Source: Candidatus Electryonea clarkiae
GTDB lineage: Bacteria > Electryoneota > Electryoneia > Electryoneales > Electryoneaceae
Length of the DNA: 52,935 nucleotides
Direction of reading: 5' to 3'
Assembly (NCBI GenBank): GCA_030765455.1
Contig: JAVCCM010000049.1
Location: 1 to 52,935 of the forward strand
The position numbers and the translations under genes were made by a program. Below the pieces are notes generated by a model, which did not search any database, was not told where the DNA came from, and saw only the letters and a list, made by a program, of their open reading frames with translations. This document shows, one piece after another, positions 1 through 8,932 of the stretch. Position 1 is the stretch's first letter, and every line of letters starts with the position of its first letter.

Positions 1-126
1 GTGAAAACAGGGTGTTCTGTCTGAAATATCAAGGGAAAGTAAACAGGAGCCGTATACGTGAACCGTACGTACGGTTCTGTGAGAGGGATGAGGCGAAGTA
101 GATCACTCCGCCTCACCCTACTCGAT
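1..126 (+). mobile_element. 3' end of a group II intron (domains V and VI)
   Basis: Domain V lies at 47-77. It has an 8-bp basal stem (GAGCCGTA at 47-54, TACGGTTC at 70-77), the catalytic AGC triad at 48-50, an upper helix TACG/CGTA with a TGAAC loop, and the usual 2-nt CG bulge at 68-69. At 31 nt it is slightly shorter than the usual 34. Domain VI follows with stem TGAGGCG (89-95) against CGCCTCA (109-115). The end CCCTACTCGAT places the branch-point A at 120, seven nt from a 3' splice site after 126. The exon then continues in frame with the macroglobulin motif DRGVYRPGE. The intron body and any reverse transcriptase lie left of the window. A short frame stopping at 22-24 could be the end of that protein, but this is not demonstrable. 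Confidence 0.88.
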
Positions 127-3100
127 AGCGACCGGGGAGTTTACCGTCCTGGAGAAACGGCATATATAACAACCATCGTCCGTGGGAAAAAGTTGTCAAC
201 ACCGAATGATTATCCTGTACGTGTTGAAGTTAAAAACCCAGGCGAACGACTATTTGCAGAAAAGCGTGGACGTTTGAATGACCAGGGAATGTGCGAGTTT
301 GAGATTGATATCCCCTCTTATTCTCGTACGGGACGTTATAATGTCAAACTCTATGCCGAAGGCAAGAATCCAATCAACACTTATACTTTCAGTGTTGAAG
401 AATTCATGCCTGATCGTATCAAAGCCACTGTTACAACAGACAAGCAATCATATCAATCAGGTGAGACCATCACAATAAACGTACAAGGCAATATGCTCTT
501 TGGTCCACCTGCGAAAAACAGGAAATACCAGGTAAAATCCTGGTTTGAATCTTATCCTTTCAAGCCGGCTAAATACCCTGGATATACTTTCGCGAACCCA
601 TACGGAAAAATTAGTGACATTGAGAAGGAACTCGGTGGCGGAAATCTGGATGAAAATGGTCAGGCGGAACTAAAATATTATCTTCCTGAAGGAATGCGTC
701 CTCCATCCACTACCAGGGCAGTAATTGAAGCAACCGTGTATGAAAATGGTGGTAGAGCTGTTAATAATCGTACCTGGGCAATAGTTCATCCTTATCCTTT
801 TTACATCGGCGTCAAACGAGTAAATGAAACTTACGCTACAACCAACCAGGATGAATTATTCAAATGGGTAGTGTTAACCGCTGATGGTCAACCTCTAAAA
901 ACTAAGGGATTGATTGTACGCCTGAATCAAATCAGGTACCAGTCAATCGTTGAGATTGATGAGCGCGGCAGGTATCGATACGTATCAGAGAAATATCCTA
1001 CGGTAATACAGACAATACATCTGGACGATGCAAAGAAAGGTGAATTCTCGCTGAAAATTCCGGAATATGGAGAATATGAAATTCAGATTGAACATGAAGC
1101 AAGCGGTACCCAAACCGGTCTCAACTTTCATGCCAGCGGATGGGGCTATGCACCGTGGTCAATGGAGCATCCTGACCGAATTGAACTGGAATTAGATCAA
1201 AACAATTACACACCGGGTGAAAACGCCAGGGTACTGGTAAAGGCGCCAATATCAGGTCAATTGCTTCTGACTGTGGAAAGGGATAAAGTACTTTATAGCA
1301 AGCTGCAACGCATGAATAATAACACGGCTGAAATCAGCCTGCCTGTGATTGAGAGTTTTGGTCCCAACGCTTATATCACAGCCACCCTGGTGCGTACTCC
1401 TCATGACGGAGATAAACATTCACCTATGCGTGCCTTCGGAATTGCACCGATTAAGCTTGATATGAGTATGAAACGCATCAATATTGCTATTGATGCACCT
1501 GCCAAAACCCTTCCCGGTAAACCTCTGCAAATAACCTTGACTCTTCCCGGCGAAGCCAGGAATGCCAAAGTGACCATTGCAGCTATTGATGAAGGCATTC
1601 TTCAATTAACAGATTTTTCAACTCCTGAACCATACGGTTTTTTCTATGGAAAACGGAGGTTGGAAGTTGATACATATGATATTTTCAATCTCCTGATGCC
1701 GGAAATAGAACCAGCGGAAATTCACTCTTCCCCTTCAGGGGATCGATCCATGCGACGCAGAAGTCATCTGAATACCATGTCAATGGCACGGGTGAAGCCG
1801 GTAGCACTCTGGTCGGGGATTTTACCGGTGCATAACGGCAGAGTAATACATCAGTTCGACATCCCGGAATTCAATGGTCAGTTAAGGATCATGGCAGTTG
1901 CTGTTTCAGGTGATAAATTCGGAGCGACGGACAAGGATGTTATTGTTAAAGCGCCTATTGTTTTAACGCCTTATTTCCCGAGATTCATCTCAGGAAATGA
2001 CAAACTGACAGTCCCGGTCAGCATTTTCAATTCAACCGGAAAAGATGGCGATTTTACCGTCAAACTTGATATAGATGGTCCGGTGAAGATTAATGGTGAT
2101 AACCGTTATACCCTTCACCTTAAGAATGATGAAGAGAAAGAAATCAGTTTTGAGCTGAGTGCTGAAGTTGCGAACAAACTGGCAACATTTACACTGAGTG
2201 CCTCGGGAGGTGGAAAGGAAGTAACAAATGTCACCCATATTCCGGTACGTCCTCCAACGCCTCCACTCTCTGAAACCGGTCACGGCTCAATAAAAGCAGG
2301 ATCCCAAAAGACAATCAAATTTGAAGGAGACTGGATCCCGAACACTGCATACTACAGTTTACACTGTATGTCACTGCCGCAGATCGAATTTGCCAGATCA
2401 TTACAATATTTACTACGGTATCCCTATGGCTGCCTGGAACAAACTACTTCAAAAGCATTTCCATTACTATACTTCAAAGATCTTGCCAGGATAGCCGAAC
2501 CAGACAGATTCGAAGAAAATGCACCTGAATACTATATCGAGGGAGCAATCACCAGGATTGCTTCCATGCAGTCAAATAATGGCTATTTCCGTTTCTGGCC
2601 TAATGGCGGCAGAGTAAATCCCTGGGCAACCGTATATGCCCTTCACTTCCTCGTTGAAGCCAGTCAACTTGATTACTCTGTGCCTAAATCTGTCATCGCG
2701 AAGGGTGAAAAATATTTGAAATATGTTGTAAAAGCAGAGAAAAGAAGCGGAAATAAATACAAGCCTGGTGATGTTTATTCTGAATATTACTGGTTGAAAT
2801 GGGATGACAAGAAAAAATTACGGATCAAAGCGTACGCGCTTTTCCTCCTTGCTAAAATGGGCAGTCCTGATCTTGGCGCAATGCACAGGTTATTGGAAAC
2901 TAATAAAAATACCCTTGATTTTGACACCAAAATATTGCTTGCAGGAGCTTTTGGTCATGCAGGTGATATGAAAACAGCTTTATCGCTTGTACCCAACTCA
3001 CCACCACCGGACAAAGAGATTGCGCGGAGCACCGGACGTACTTTCAATAGCAGCATGCGTTCTGATGCCATGTGTCTGTATATGTTGCAGGATGTCGCAC

Positions 3101-3843
3101 CGGATCATTTCCTGATTCCATTGCTGACCAAATCCTTGAACAAACGTTACAATGATCATTACAGGATGAATACCCAGGAGGCAGCATGGTTCTTCCTGGC
3201 ATTTGGTAAACTTGTAAACAACGACGGTGACCCCAATTACGAAGGAAACCTTCTTATAGATGGAAAGCCGGCAGGAAAAATCACCACTGAACCTTTCACA
3301 TTCATTGACAGCACAATGGGGAATAAAAGTGTAGAAATTCAACTTACCGGTGAGGGGCGATGTTATTATTTCTGGGAGGCACGGGGGCTGCCAAGAAAAT
3401 TCCAGTTCCATGAAGTAAAAGATGGAATCGAAATCAGCAGACGATACCTCACTTCTGAGGGGGCGGTAATTTCCCTGGAAGATGCTCCTCAAGGTGAATT
3501 GGTTTTTGCCCAGATCAAAGTTAAAGCAGAAAAATATGTGCAAAACGTAATTATCAATGATCTGCTTCCCTCTGGATTTGAAATCGAAAATCCCCGTTTG
3601 GAATCACGTGAACATGCAGAAAATCTGCCAAAGAGCGATCTGAATATCTCCTCCATGGATATCCGTGATGACCGGTTACTTGTTTACACTTACCTCGTGC
3701 AAAACAAGGAATTCACATACCATTACGTTTTGCGAGCTGTCACAGCCGGTACATTTGTTTTGCCGCCTGTTACGGCTGAATCCATGTATGATCCGGCAAT
3801 TCGCGGATCCGGTTCAAGTGGATATATAACTGTTAAACGGTAA
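127..3843 (+). CDS. Alpha-2-macroglobulin family protein (3' exon; 5' part interrupted by the intron)
   Basis: This is a bacterial alpha-2-macroglobulin, a periplasmic, usually lipid-anchored protease trap. The visible part starts at the MG3-type motif DRGVYRPGE. It runs through further macroglobulin domains to the thioester motif CLEQ (Cys codon at 2431-2433, Gln at 2440-2442), so the protease-trapping thioester is intact. An alpha-alpha barrel region and the C-terminal receptor-like domain follow. The frame is open upstream to 58, but those codons are intron domain V/VI sequence and are not part of the protein. The normal N-terminus (signal peptide, MG1-2) would be in an upstream exon outside the window. 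The next gene is pbpC, the classic partner: trap plus peptidoglycan polymerase form a suspected envelope defence/repair pair. If the intron no longer splices, this is a pseudogene. Confidence 0.93.
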   Translation, partial: SDRGVYRPGETAYITTIVRGKKLSTPNDYPVRVEVKNPGERLFAEKRGRLNDQGMCEFEIDIPSYSRTGRYNVKLYAEGKNPINTYTFSVEEFMPDRIKATVTTDKQSYQSGETITINVQGNMLFGPPAKNRKYQVKSWFESYPFKPAKYPGYTFANPYGKISDIEKELGGGNLDENGQAELKYYLPEGMRPPSTTRAVIEATVYENGGRAVNNRTWAIVHPYPFYIGVKRVNETYATTNQDELFKWVVLTADGQPLKTKGLIVRLNQIRYQSIVEIDERGRYRYVSEKYPTVIQTIHLDDAKKGEFSLKIPEYGEYEIQIEHEASGTQTGLNFHASGWGYAPWSMEHPDRIELELDQNNYTPGENARVLVKAPISGQLLLTVERDKVLYSKLQRMNNNTAEISLPVIESFGPNAYITATLVRTPHDGDKHSPMRAFGIAPIKLDMSMKRINIAIDAPAKTLPGKPLQITLTLPGEARNAKVTIAAIDEGILQLTDFSTPEPYGFFYGKRRLEVDTYDIFNLLMPEIEPAEIHSSPSGDRSMRRRSHLNTMSMARVKPVALWSGILPVHNGRVIHQFDIPEFNGQLRIMAVAVSGDKFGATDKDVIVKAPIVLTPYFPRFISGNDKLTVPVSIFNSTGKDGDFTVKLDIDGPVKINGDNRYTLHLKNDEEKEISFELSAEVANKLATFTLSASGGGKEVTNVTHIPVRPPTPPLSETGHGSIKAGSQKTIKFEGDWIPNTAYYSLHCMSLPQIEFARSLQYLLRYPYGCLEQTTSKAFPLLYFKDLARIAEPDRFEENAPEYYIEGAITRIASMQSNNGYFRFWPNGGRVNPWATVYALHFLVEASQLDYSVPKSVIAKGEKYLKYVVKAEKRSGNKYKPGDVYSEYYWLKWDDKKKLRIKAYALFLLAKMGSPDLGAMHRLLETNKNTLDFDTKILLAGAFGHAGDMKTALSLVPNSPPPDKEIARSTGRTFNSSMRSDAMCLYMLQDVAPDHFLIPLLTKSLNKRYNDHYRMNTQEAAWFFLAFGKLVNNDGDPNYEGNLLIDGKPAGKITTEPFTFIDSTMGNKSVEIQLTGEGRCYYFWEARGLPRKFQFHEVKDGIEISRRYLTSEGAVISLEDAPQGELVFAQIKVKAEKYVQNVIINDLLPSGFEIENPRLESREHAENLPKSDLNISSMDIRDDRLLVYTYLVQNKEFTYHYVLRAVTAGTFVLPPVTAESMYDPAIRGSGSSGYITVKR

Positions 3844-3853
3844 ATGGTTAAAC

Positions 3854-3974
3854 GTAGGGGCAGGATTTATCCGCCCGTTTTGTGGAGATCATACAAGTTT
3901 TGTTGAGATAACATACAAATATATTAGAACACAACATTGTAGGGTAACAATGGGCGGATAAATCCTGCCCCTAC
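3854..3974. repeat. 121-bp MITE-like element with perfect 23-bp terminal inverted repeats
   Basis: The arms at 3854-3876 and 3952-3974 are perfect reverse complements over 23 bp, begin GTAGGGGCAGG and enclose 75 bp without a reading frame. The element fills almost all of the space between the macroglobulin stop and the pbpC start. It could act as a transcription-attenuating hairpin between the two genes. No second copy was seen in this window. Confidence 0.85.
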
Positions 3975-3989
3975 TGATATGGTAAATGT

Positions 3990-6371
3990 ATGCATAGCGG
4001 AATTCAGAATATTTTGACCTTTTTCAGGACACTCCCGGTGATTATCAACAATCACCGGCAAGACCGTCCTGTTTTCAAGTGGTCAATCATATTGATAATT
4101 GTCCCCCTGACATCTTTTCTGGTTCTGAATGCCCTGTTTCCTATTCCTAAAGGAAAGCTTCATCCTTCAGCTTCATTAAGAATTCTTGATCACGAGGGTA
4201 AAATACTCCGGGTTTATCTCTCCGATCATGATTCATACCATTTCCCGGTAACCCTTGCAGAAGTATCACCGTACCTGACATCTGCTACTCTTGCTTATGA
4301 AGACAAATGGTTTTACTACCATCCTGGGATTAATCCTGTAGCAATTGCAAGAGCAGCCTGGTTGAACCTGCGAGCCGGCGAAATCCTGAGCGGTGGTTCA
4401 ACTATCACACAGCAGGTTGCGAGAATGATGCAGACTCGTGAAAGAACTATGAGTAGCAAGATCATTGAAGCCTTCAGAGCAATGCAACTGGAACTGAATT
4501 ACAGTAAATCAGAGATTTTGTCCTTCTATATGAATCTTGCACCTTATGGTGGTAATATCGTCGGGGCGTCTGCTGCAGCGTATATGTATTTCGGGAAACC
4601 TGTTTACCAGGTTGGTCCCGGTGAAGCAGCGTTACTGGCTGCAATACCTACCTCTCCAACAAAGCTTCGCCCTGACCGTCATCCGGATGCTGCCCGGTCA
4701 AGACGTGACGTTGTGCTTGAACGGATGTTTAAGTATGGTAAGATTGATGAGCAACGTTATCGTTTGTCACTTAATGAATCAATTCCTGTTTCAAGAATAT
4801 CCCCACCACGTTATGCACCTCATTTCTGTGATGATCTTGCCGCCAATTATAGTGATGTTGGAGGTACTATTAAAACTACGATCAATCTTGACATTCAGCG
4901 AATGAGCGACAAACTACTGAAACGTCACATGGAAACAATCAAACACAGGGGAGTTACCAATGGCGCAGTTGTAATAATTGACAATAAAACTACTTCACTC
5001 CTGACATTGATTGGTTCAGCAGACTATGATAATCAGTTAAACAGCGGGCAGGTAAATGGTGCTTTAGCGTTACGTTCACCGGGATCAACCCTGAAACCTT
5101 TTATATATGGTCTGGCTATTGACCAGGGGAAAATATCGCCTTCAACCCTCCTGGAAGATTTACCTGTCAATTACAGTGGATATTCGCCTGTAAACTACAA
5201 TGAGGAGTTCAACGGAATCGTTACCGTTGAACAAGCGTTAACACATTCCATGAATGTTCCTGCCGTAAACCTGACCAGGCAGATGGGACTCTCCAACTTG
5301 ATAGATTTTCTAAGAGGAGGTGGAATCAGTAGTCTGAAAAACGACGCTGACTATTACGGTCTTTCACTTATCCTTGGGGGAGTTGGAATCAAGCTGTTTG
5401 ACTTGACTACCATTTATGCCGGACTCGCCAATAATGGTGTTTTCAGGGTATGTAGAATCCTGGATGAGCAGAAAATACTTCCGGGTGACAACCTGATCTC
5501 TAAGGAAGCTGTATATATCTTATCGGAGATGTTATCACAGGTGAAACGTCCGGATTTTCCATCAACCTGGGAAGCGACAATAAACCTGCCAAAGATTGCC
5601 TGGAAAACCGGCACTTCATATGGGCATCGTGACGCCTGGAGTATTGGATATACGCCACGATATACGGTTGGTGTATGGATTGGTAATTTTTCAGGAGTGG
5701 GAAATCCGGTCCTTGTAGGTGCTGATGCTGCCGCTCCACTGCTATTTGACTTAATGACAGCGCTTGAACCTGATGGCGGAATCTGGTTCAGAAAGCCGGT
5801 TGATGTAAAGGAAAGACAGGTTTGCGCATTATCCGGAAAGATACCTGGAAAATCTTGTGAAGCTTCAAAACGTGAACTCTATATTTATAATAAATCACCG
5901 GCTAAAATTTGCGATCTGCATGTAACCTTTACCCTGGATGAAAAAACAGGCGCACGACTTTGTCCCCATTGCCGTGTAGGACGATCACACAAAGAAATGA
6001 TATTCACTAAATGGCAGCCATCTGTGGCAACATGGCTGCTCCAAAATGGCAGGGAAACTACTCCTCCGCCTCCACATTTTGCTGAATGTTCGAGTATTCT
6101 GCTTGCCGATGCTCCTGATATCAAGTCTCCGCCTGAGAATTGTAAATATGTGCTTCGCAGAAATGTACCCCTTGAAGATCAACGTATCCTGCTTGAAGCT
6201 GCCGTCAGTGCAGATGTTCAAACATTATACTGGTTCGTCGATGGTGAATTGATTCATGAAGGGACTCCCGATAAACAGTATTTTTACAAGCCGGAACCAG
6301 GAAAACATGAATTGCTTTGCATGGATGATGAAGGTCGGCAATCTACGTGTATTGTCAGAGTACTGAATTAG
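3990..6371 (+). CDS. pbpC: Penicillin-binding protein 1C (bifunctional peptidoglycan synthase)
   Basis: A 793-residue inner-membrane protein that polymerises glycan strands and carries a transpeptidase module. A single membrane segment lies near residues 28-48. The GT51 domain shows EDKWFYYHPGINP (about residue 103) and GGSTITQQVA. The transpeptidase domain has SxxK as STLK (Ser about residue 366), SMN, and KTGT (Lys about residue 539). A C-terminal BiPBP_C-type beta domain occupies roughly the last 100 residues, as in E. coli PbpC. The gene follows an alpha-2-macroglobulin gene, the conserved yfhM-pbpC arrangement, with only a palindromic element between them. Length is typical for the family and all catalytic motifs are present. 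Confidence 0.95.
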   Translation: MHSGIQNILTFFRTLPVIINNHRQDRPVFKWSIILIIVPLTSFLVLNALFPIPKGKLHPSASLRILDHEGKILRVYLSDHDSYHFPVTLAEVSPYLTSATLAYEDKWFYYHPGINPVAIARAAWLNLRAGEILSGGSTITQQVARMMQTRERTMSSKIIEAFRAMQLELNYSKSEILSFYMNLAPYGGNIVGASAAAYMYFGKPVYQVGPGEAALLAAIPTSPTKLRPDRHPDAARSRRDVVLERMFKYGKIDEQRYRLSLNESIPVSRISPPRYAPHFCDDLAANYSDVGGTIKTTINLDIQRMSDKLLKRHMETIKHRGVTNGAVVIIDNKTTSLLTLIGSADYDNQLNSGQVNGALALRSPGSTLKPFIYGLAIDQGKISPSTLLEDLPVNYSGYSPVNYNEEFNGIVTVEQALTHSMNVPAVNLTRQMGLSNLIDFLRGGGISSLKNDADYYGLSLILGGVGIKLFDLTTIYAGLANNGVFRVCRILDEQKILPGDNLISKEAVYILSEMLSQVKRPDFPSTWEATINLPKIAWKTGTSYGHRDAWSIGYTPRYTVGVWIGNFSGVGNPVLVGADAAAPLLFDLMTALEPDGGIWFRKPVDVKERQVCALSGKIPGKSCEASKRELYIYNKSPAKICDLHVTFTLDEKTGARLCPHCRVGRSHKEMIFTKWQPSVATWLLQNGRETTPPPPHFAECSSILLADAPDIKSPPENCKYVLRRNVPLEDQRILLEAAVSADVQTLYWFVDGELIHEGTPDKQYFYKPEPGKHELLCMDDEGRQSTCIVRVLN

Positions 6372-6433
6372 AATTTTCGAAGGATTATTTAGCCTTATTT
6401 ATGATTAGCTCCACGTACATTTCAGGATTATCT

Positions 6434-6994
6434 ATGAAACTCATTTCGATCAACGTCTCAATGCCTCGTAATGTTTTGTATAAAGACAGAACTTATAAAA
6501 CCGGAATATTTAAAGATCCGGTTGATGGTCCTGTTCTATTGGGTAAATTGAATCTGGAAGGTGATGGTCAGGCGGACCTGAAAAACCATGGCGGTTTTGA
6601 TCAGGCAGTTTATTTCTATTCCCTGGAACATTACAAATTCTGGAGGAAAAAGCTGAATAAGGATTCACTTCCACCAGGACTGTTTGGTGAAAATTTTACT
6701 GTTACCGGTATGACTGAAGAAAATGTATTTATAGGTGATATATACCGGATTGGAGAGGCTAAGATACAAGTGACCAAGCCGAGAAGTCCCTGCTTCAAAT
6801 TGAATATGCGGATGGAAACCGATGATTTTGTTGAAGTGTTTATTAAGGAAGAAAAACCGGGTTTCTATTGCAGGGTAGTAGAGGAAGGATTTGTTGAAGC
6901 TGGCAACGAAATAATTCTGATTGAACAAGGTAATATAGAAAAAAGTATAAAGCATGTTTTTCATTTCAAACATGCAACAAAGAATGAACTATGA
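6434..6994 (+). CDS. MOSC domain protein, YiiM-like
   Basis: 186 residues. The MOSC (molybdenum cofactor sulfurase C-terminal) fold is recognised from the start MKLISINVSMPRN, the KNHGGFDQAVYFY segment, GLFGENFTV and the cysteine motif RSPCFKLN. YiiM-type proteins take part in Moco-dependent N-hydroxylated base detoxification or related sulfur/molybdenum chemistry. The precise role here is not shown by the sequence. The start at 6434 is chosen because the N-terminal motif begins there and AGGA sits seven bases upstream. The frame is open to 6347, but that would overlap pbpC and lacks homology. It may be cotranscribed with pbpC, 62 bp upstream. Confidence 0.85.
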   Translation: MKLISINVSMPRNVLYKDRTYKTGIFKDPVDGPVLLGKLNLEGDGQADLKNHGGFDQAVYFYSLEHYKFWRKKLNKDSLPPGLFGENFTVTGMTEENVFIGDIYRIGEAKIQVTKPRSPCFKLNMRMETDDFVEVFIKEEKPGFYCRVVEEGFVEAGNEIILIEQGNIEKSIKHVFHFKHATKNEL

Positions 6995-7349
6995 CGTATT
7001 CAGATTACAAATATTACAGGGTTACTCATGTTCGCAAATATTGATTGCAAGTGTATAGTATTTTGTAATTTTGAATGGGAAGAATAATTTCAAGCTTTAA
7101 ATTTCCAATCTTTAAAACATCAAATTGCTGATAAAACTTCCGTTATAAACCAGTATATTATTATTCCAACACAATCACCCATTGTACTGTGCCGAGTCTC
7201 GTAGCTTTCATCACTCCATTGAAGAATGTATTTATCATTCTTATCTTCAGGAATGGGAAATTTTACGTGAAAATTTCCCCACTTGGTATTTTTACAACGA
7301 GTTTACATCTTTTTATTGAGATTTTGATTTTTGCTTATAGAGGTGAAAT
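6995..7349. other. Gene-free spacer before pdxS
   Basis: 355 bp, clearly AT-rich, with no convincing reading frame on either strand and no strong hairpin. It presumably holds the pdxST promoter. The sequence GAGGTG at 7340-7345, four bases before the pdxS ATG, is the ribosome binding site. Confidence 0.6.
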
Positions 7350-8294
7350 ATGGATAACCAGACAACGATTGGAACAATTGATTTAAAAGTGGGTCTTGCC
7401 GATATGCTCCGTGGTGGAGTGATTATGGACGTCACAAATGCTGATCAGGCTAAAATTGCTGAGGATGCTGGAGCAGCAGCTGTCATGGCACTCGAAAGAG
7501 TGCCAGCGGATATCAGGAAAGAGGGTGGTGTAGCCCGGATGTCCCGCATTAACGTGCTTGAAGAAATTATGAAAGTGGTTCAAATACCGGTGATGGCGAA
7601 AGCACGTATTGGTCACTTTGTAGAAGCCCAGATTCTTGAACAGCTTGGCGTTGATTATATTGATGAATCGGAGGTATTAACCCCTGCAGATGAGGAAAAC
7701 CATATTGATAAACACCTGTTCAAGGTTCCATTTGTCTGCGGTTGCAGAAACCTCGGAGAAGCGTTACGCCGGATTGGTGAGGGCGCTGCGATGATGCGTA
7801 CCAAGGGGGAAGCCGGTACCGGAAATGTGGTGGAAGCGGTCAGGCATATGCGCCAGGTAATGGGTGATATGCGTCGGATTCACCATATGGATTCATCTGA
7901 ACTGATGGCAGAATCCAAAAACCTTCAGGCTCCTTATACCCTGGTAAGATACGTTCATGAAAATGGCAAATTGCCGGTACCGAATTTCGCCGCAGGCGGG
8001 GTGGCTACACCGGCTGATGCTGCAATGATGGTGCAACTTGGTGCCGAAAGCGTTTTTGTCGGTTCGGGTATCTTTAAAGCCGGGACAGATATGTTTGACG
8101 TCAATATTGAGAAAGAACGTAAGGAATTATATAAGGTTCAGGGGAAACTTGCAGCGGCAATCGTGCGCGCGGTTACTCATGCCGACAGTCCGGATGAAGT
8201 GCTTGCTGCACAACGTGATCAGGGTGCTGTCATGCATGGTCTTGACGTTCGCAGTATGCCTGATGAGGAACGACTCGCAACGCGGGGGTGGTAG
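7350..8294 (+). CDS. pdxS: Pyridoxal 5'-phosphate synthase lyase subunit PdxS
   Basis: 314 residues. PdxS makes PLP from ribose 5-phosphate, glyceraldehyde 3-phosphate and ammonia in the DXP-independent route, as a dodecameric barrel fed by PdxT. Recognisable blocks are [14 protein letters not shown] at the N-terminus, the active-site segment VMAKARIGH, the second lysine region [11 protein letters not shown] and the phosphate-binding [13 protein letters not shown]. The length is slightly above the family norm because of an N-terminal extension. The stop codon overlaps the probable start of pdxT by one base, so the two subunits are translationally coupled. Confidence 0.97.
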   Translation: MDNQTTIGTIDLKVGLADMLRGGVIMDVTNADQAKIAEDAGAAAVMALERVPADIRKEGGVARMSRINVLEEIMKVVQIPVMAKARIGHFVEAQILEQLGVDYIDESEVLTPADEENHIDKHLFKVPFVCGCRNLGEALRRIGEGAAMMRTKGEAGTGNVVEAVRHMRQVMGDMRRIHHMDSSELMAESKNLQAPYTLVRYVHENGKLPVPNFAAGGVATPADAAMMVQLGAESVFVGSGIFKAGTDMFDVNIEKERKELYKVQGKLAAAIVRAVTHADSPDEVLAAQRDQGAVMHGLDVRSMPDEERLATRGW

Positions 8295-8920
8295 TGCTTG
8301 TTGGAATACTTGCTATCCAGGGAGATTATGCCACCCATTCGAAGGCTCTCTCTGATATCGGTGTAGAGGTGGTTGAAATCAGGCGTGCCGAAGATGCCGG
8401 ATTCGCGAACCCATCATCTGCAAAAGACGCCAGGAAAGGAAACCTGGTAGATCCTGATATAGCCCTGAAAAAAATTCCGGATGGGATGATAATTCCGGGT
8501 GGCGAATCAAGCACGTTCGATCTTCTGGGAAGAAGATATGGTCTGGATAAACTTTTCTATGCTTTTGCCGCATCTGGCAAAACCCTGTTTGGAACCTGCG
8601 CCGGGGCTATCTGGTTGGGGAAGGGGGAGCATCATAAAGTAAAATCTCTCGGTTTAATTGATGTTGACCTCGAGAGAAATGCTTACGGCCGCCAGGTAGA
8701 TTCTTTTAACACCCAGATAGATATCAAAGGATTTGATAGCCCGTTTGACGCGGTATTTATCCGGGCTCCAAAAATCACACGCTTGGGAAAAGACATAGAA
8801 GTGTTAGCGGAATATAAAGGCGACCCGGTTTTTGTGCGCTGGAAAAACATATGGCTGACCACTTTTCACCCTGAACGAACAAATGATCGCAGAATTCACC
8901 AGTTAGTATTTAGTGGATAA
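8294..8920 (+). CDS. pdxT: Pyridoxal 5'-phosphate synthase glutaminase subunit PdxT
   Basis: Class I glutaminase that supplies ammonia to PdxS. The oxyanion strand PGGESS, the nucleophile Cys in FGTCAGA and the His-Glu of TFHPE complete the triad. The preferred start is GTG at 8294, giving M-LVGILAIQGD as in the family, behind GGGGGTGG. A GTG at 8288 would only add two residues. There is an unusual extra stretch of about 20 residues (ANPSSAKDARKGNLVDPD) between the EDAGF helix and the glutaminase strand, which most PdxT proteins lack. It forms a two-gene unit with pdxS. Confidence 0.95.
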   Translation: MLVGILAIQGDYATHSKALSDIGVEVVEIRRAEDAGFANPSSAKDARKGNLVDPDIALKKIPDGMIIPGGESSTFDLLGRRYGLDKLFYAFAASGKTLFGTCAGAIWLGKGEHHKVKSLGLIDVDLERNAYGRQVDSFNTQIDIKGFDSPFDAVFIRAPKITRLGKDIEVLAEYKGDPVFVRWKNIWLTTFHPERTNDRRIHQLVFSG

Positions 8921-8932
8921 TAAGGATACATA

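Noticed and set aside
58..126. In-frame extension of the macroglobulin reading frame to a start at 58
   Set aside because: These codons are group II intron domain V/VI; the open frame is accidental and the protein sequence does not match any macroglobulin.
2998..3543. Long open frame on the - strand within the macroglobulin gene
   Set aside because: It is antisense to a well-conserved gene, lacks a ribosome binding site and its residues resemble no protein family.
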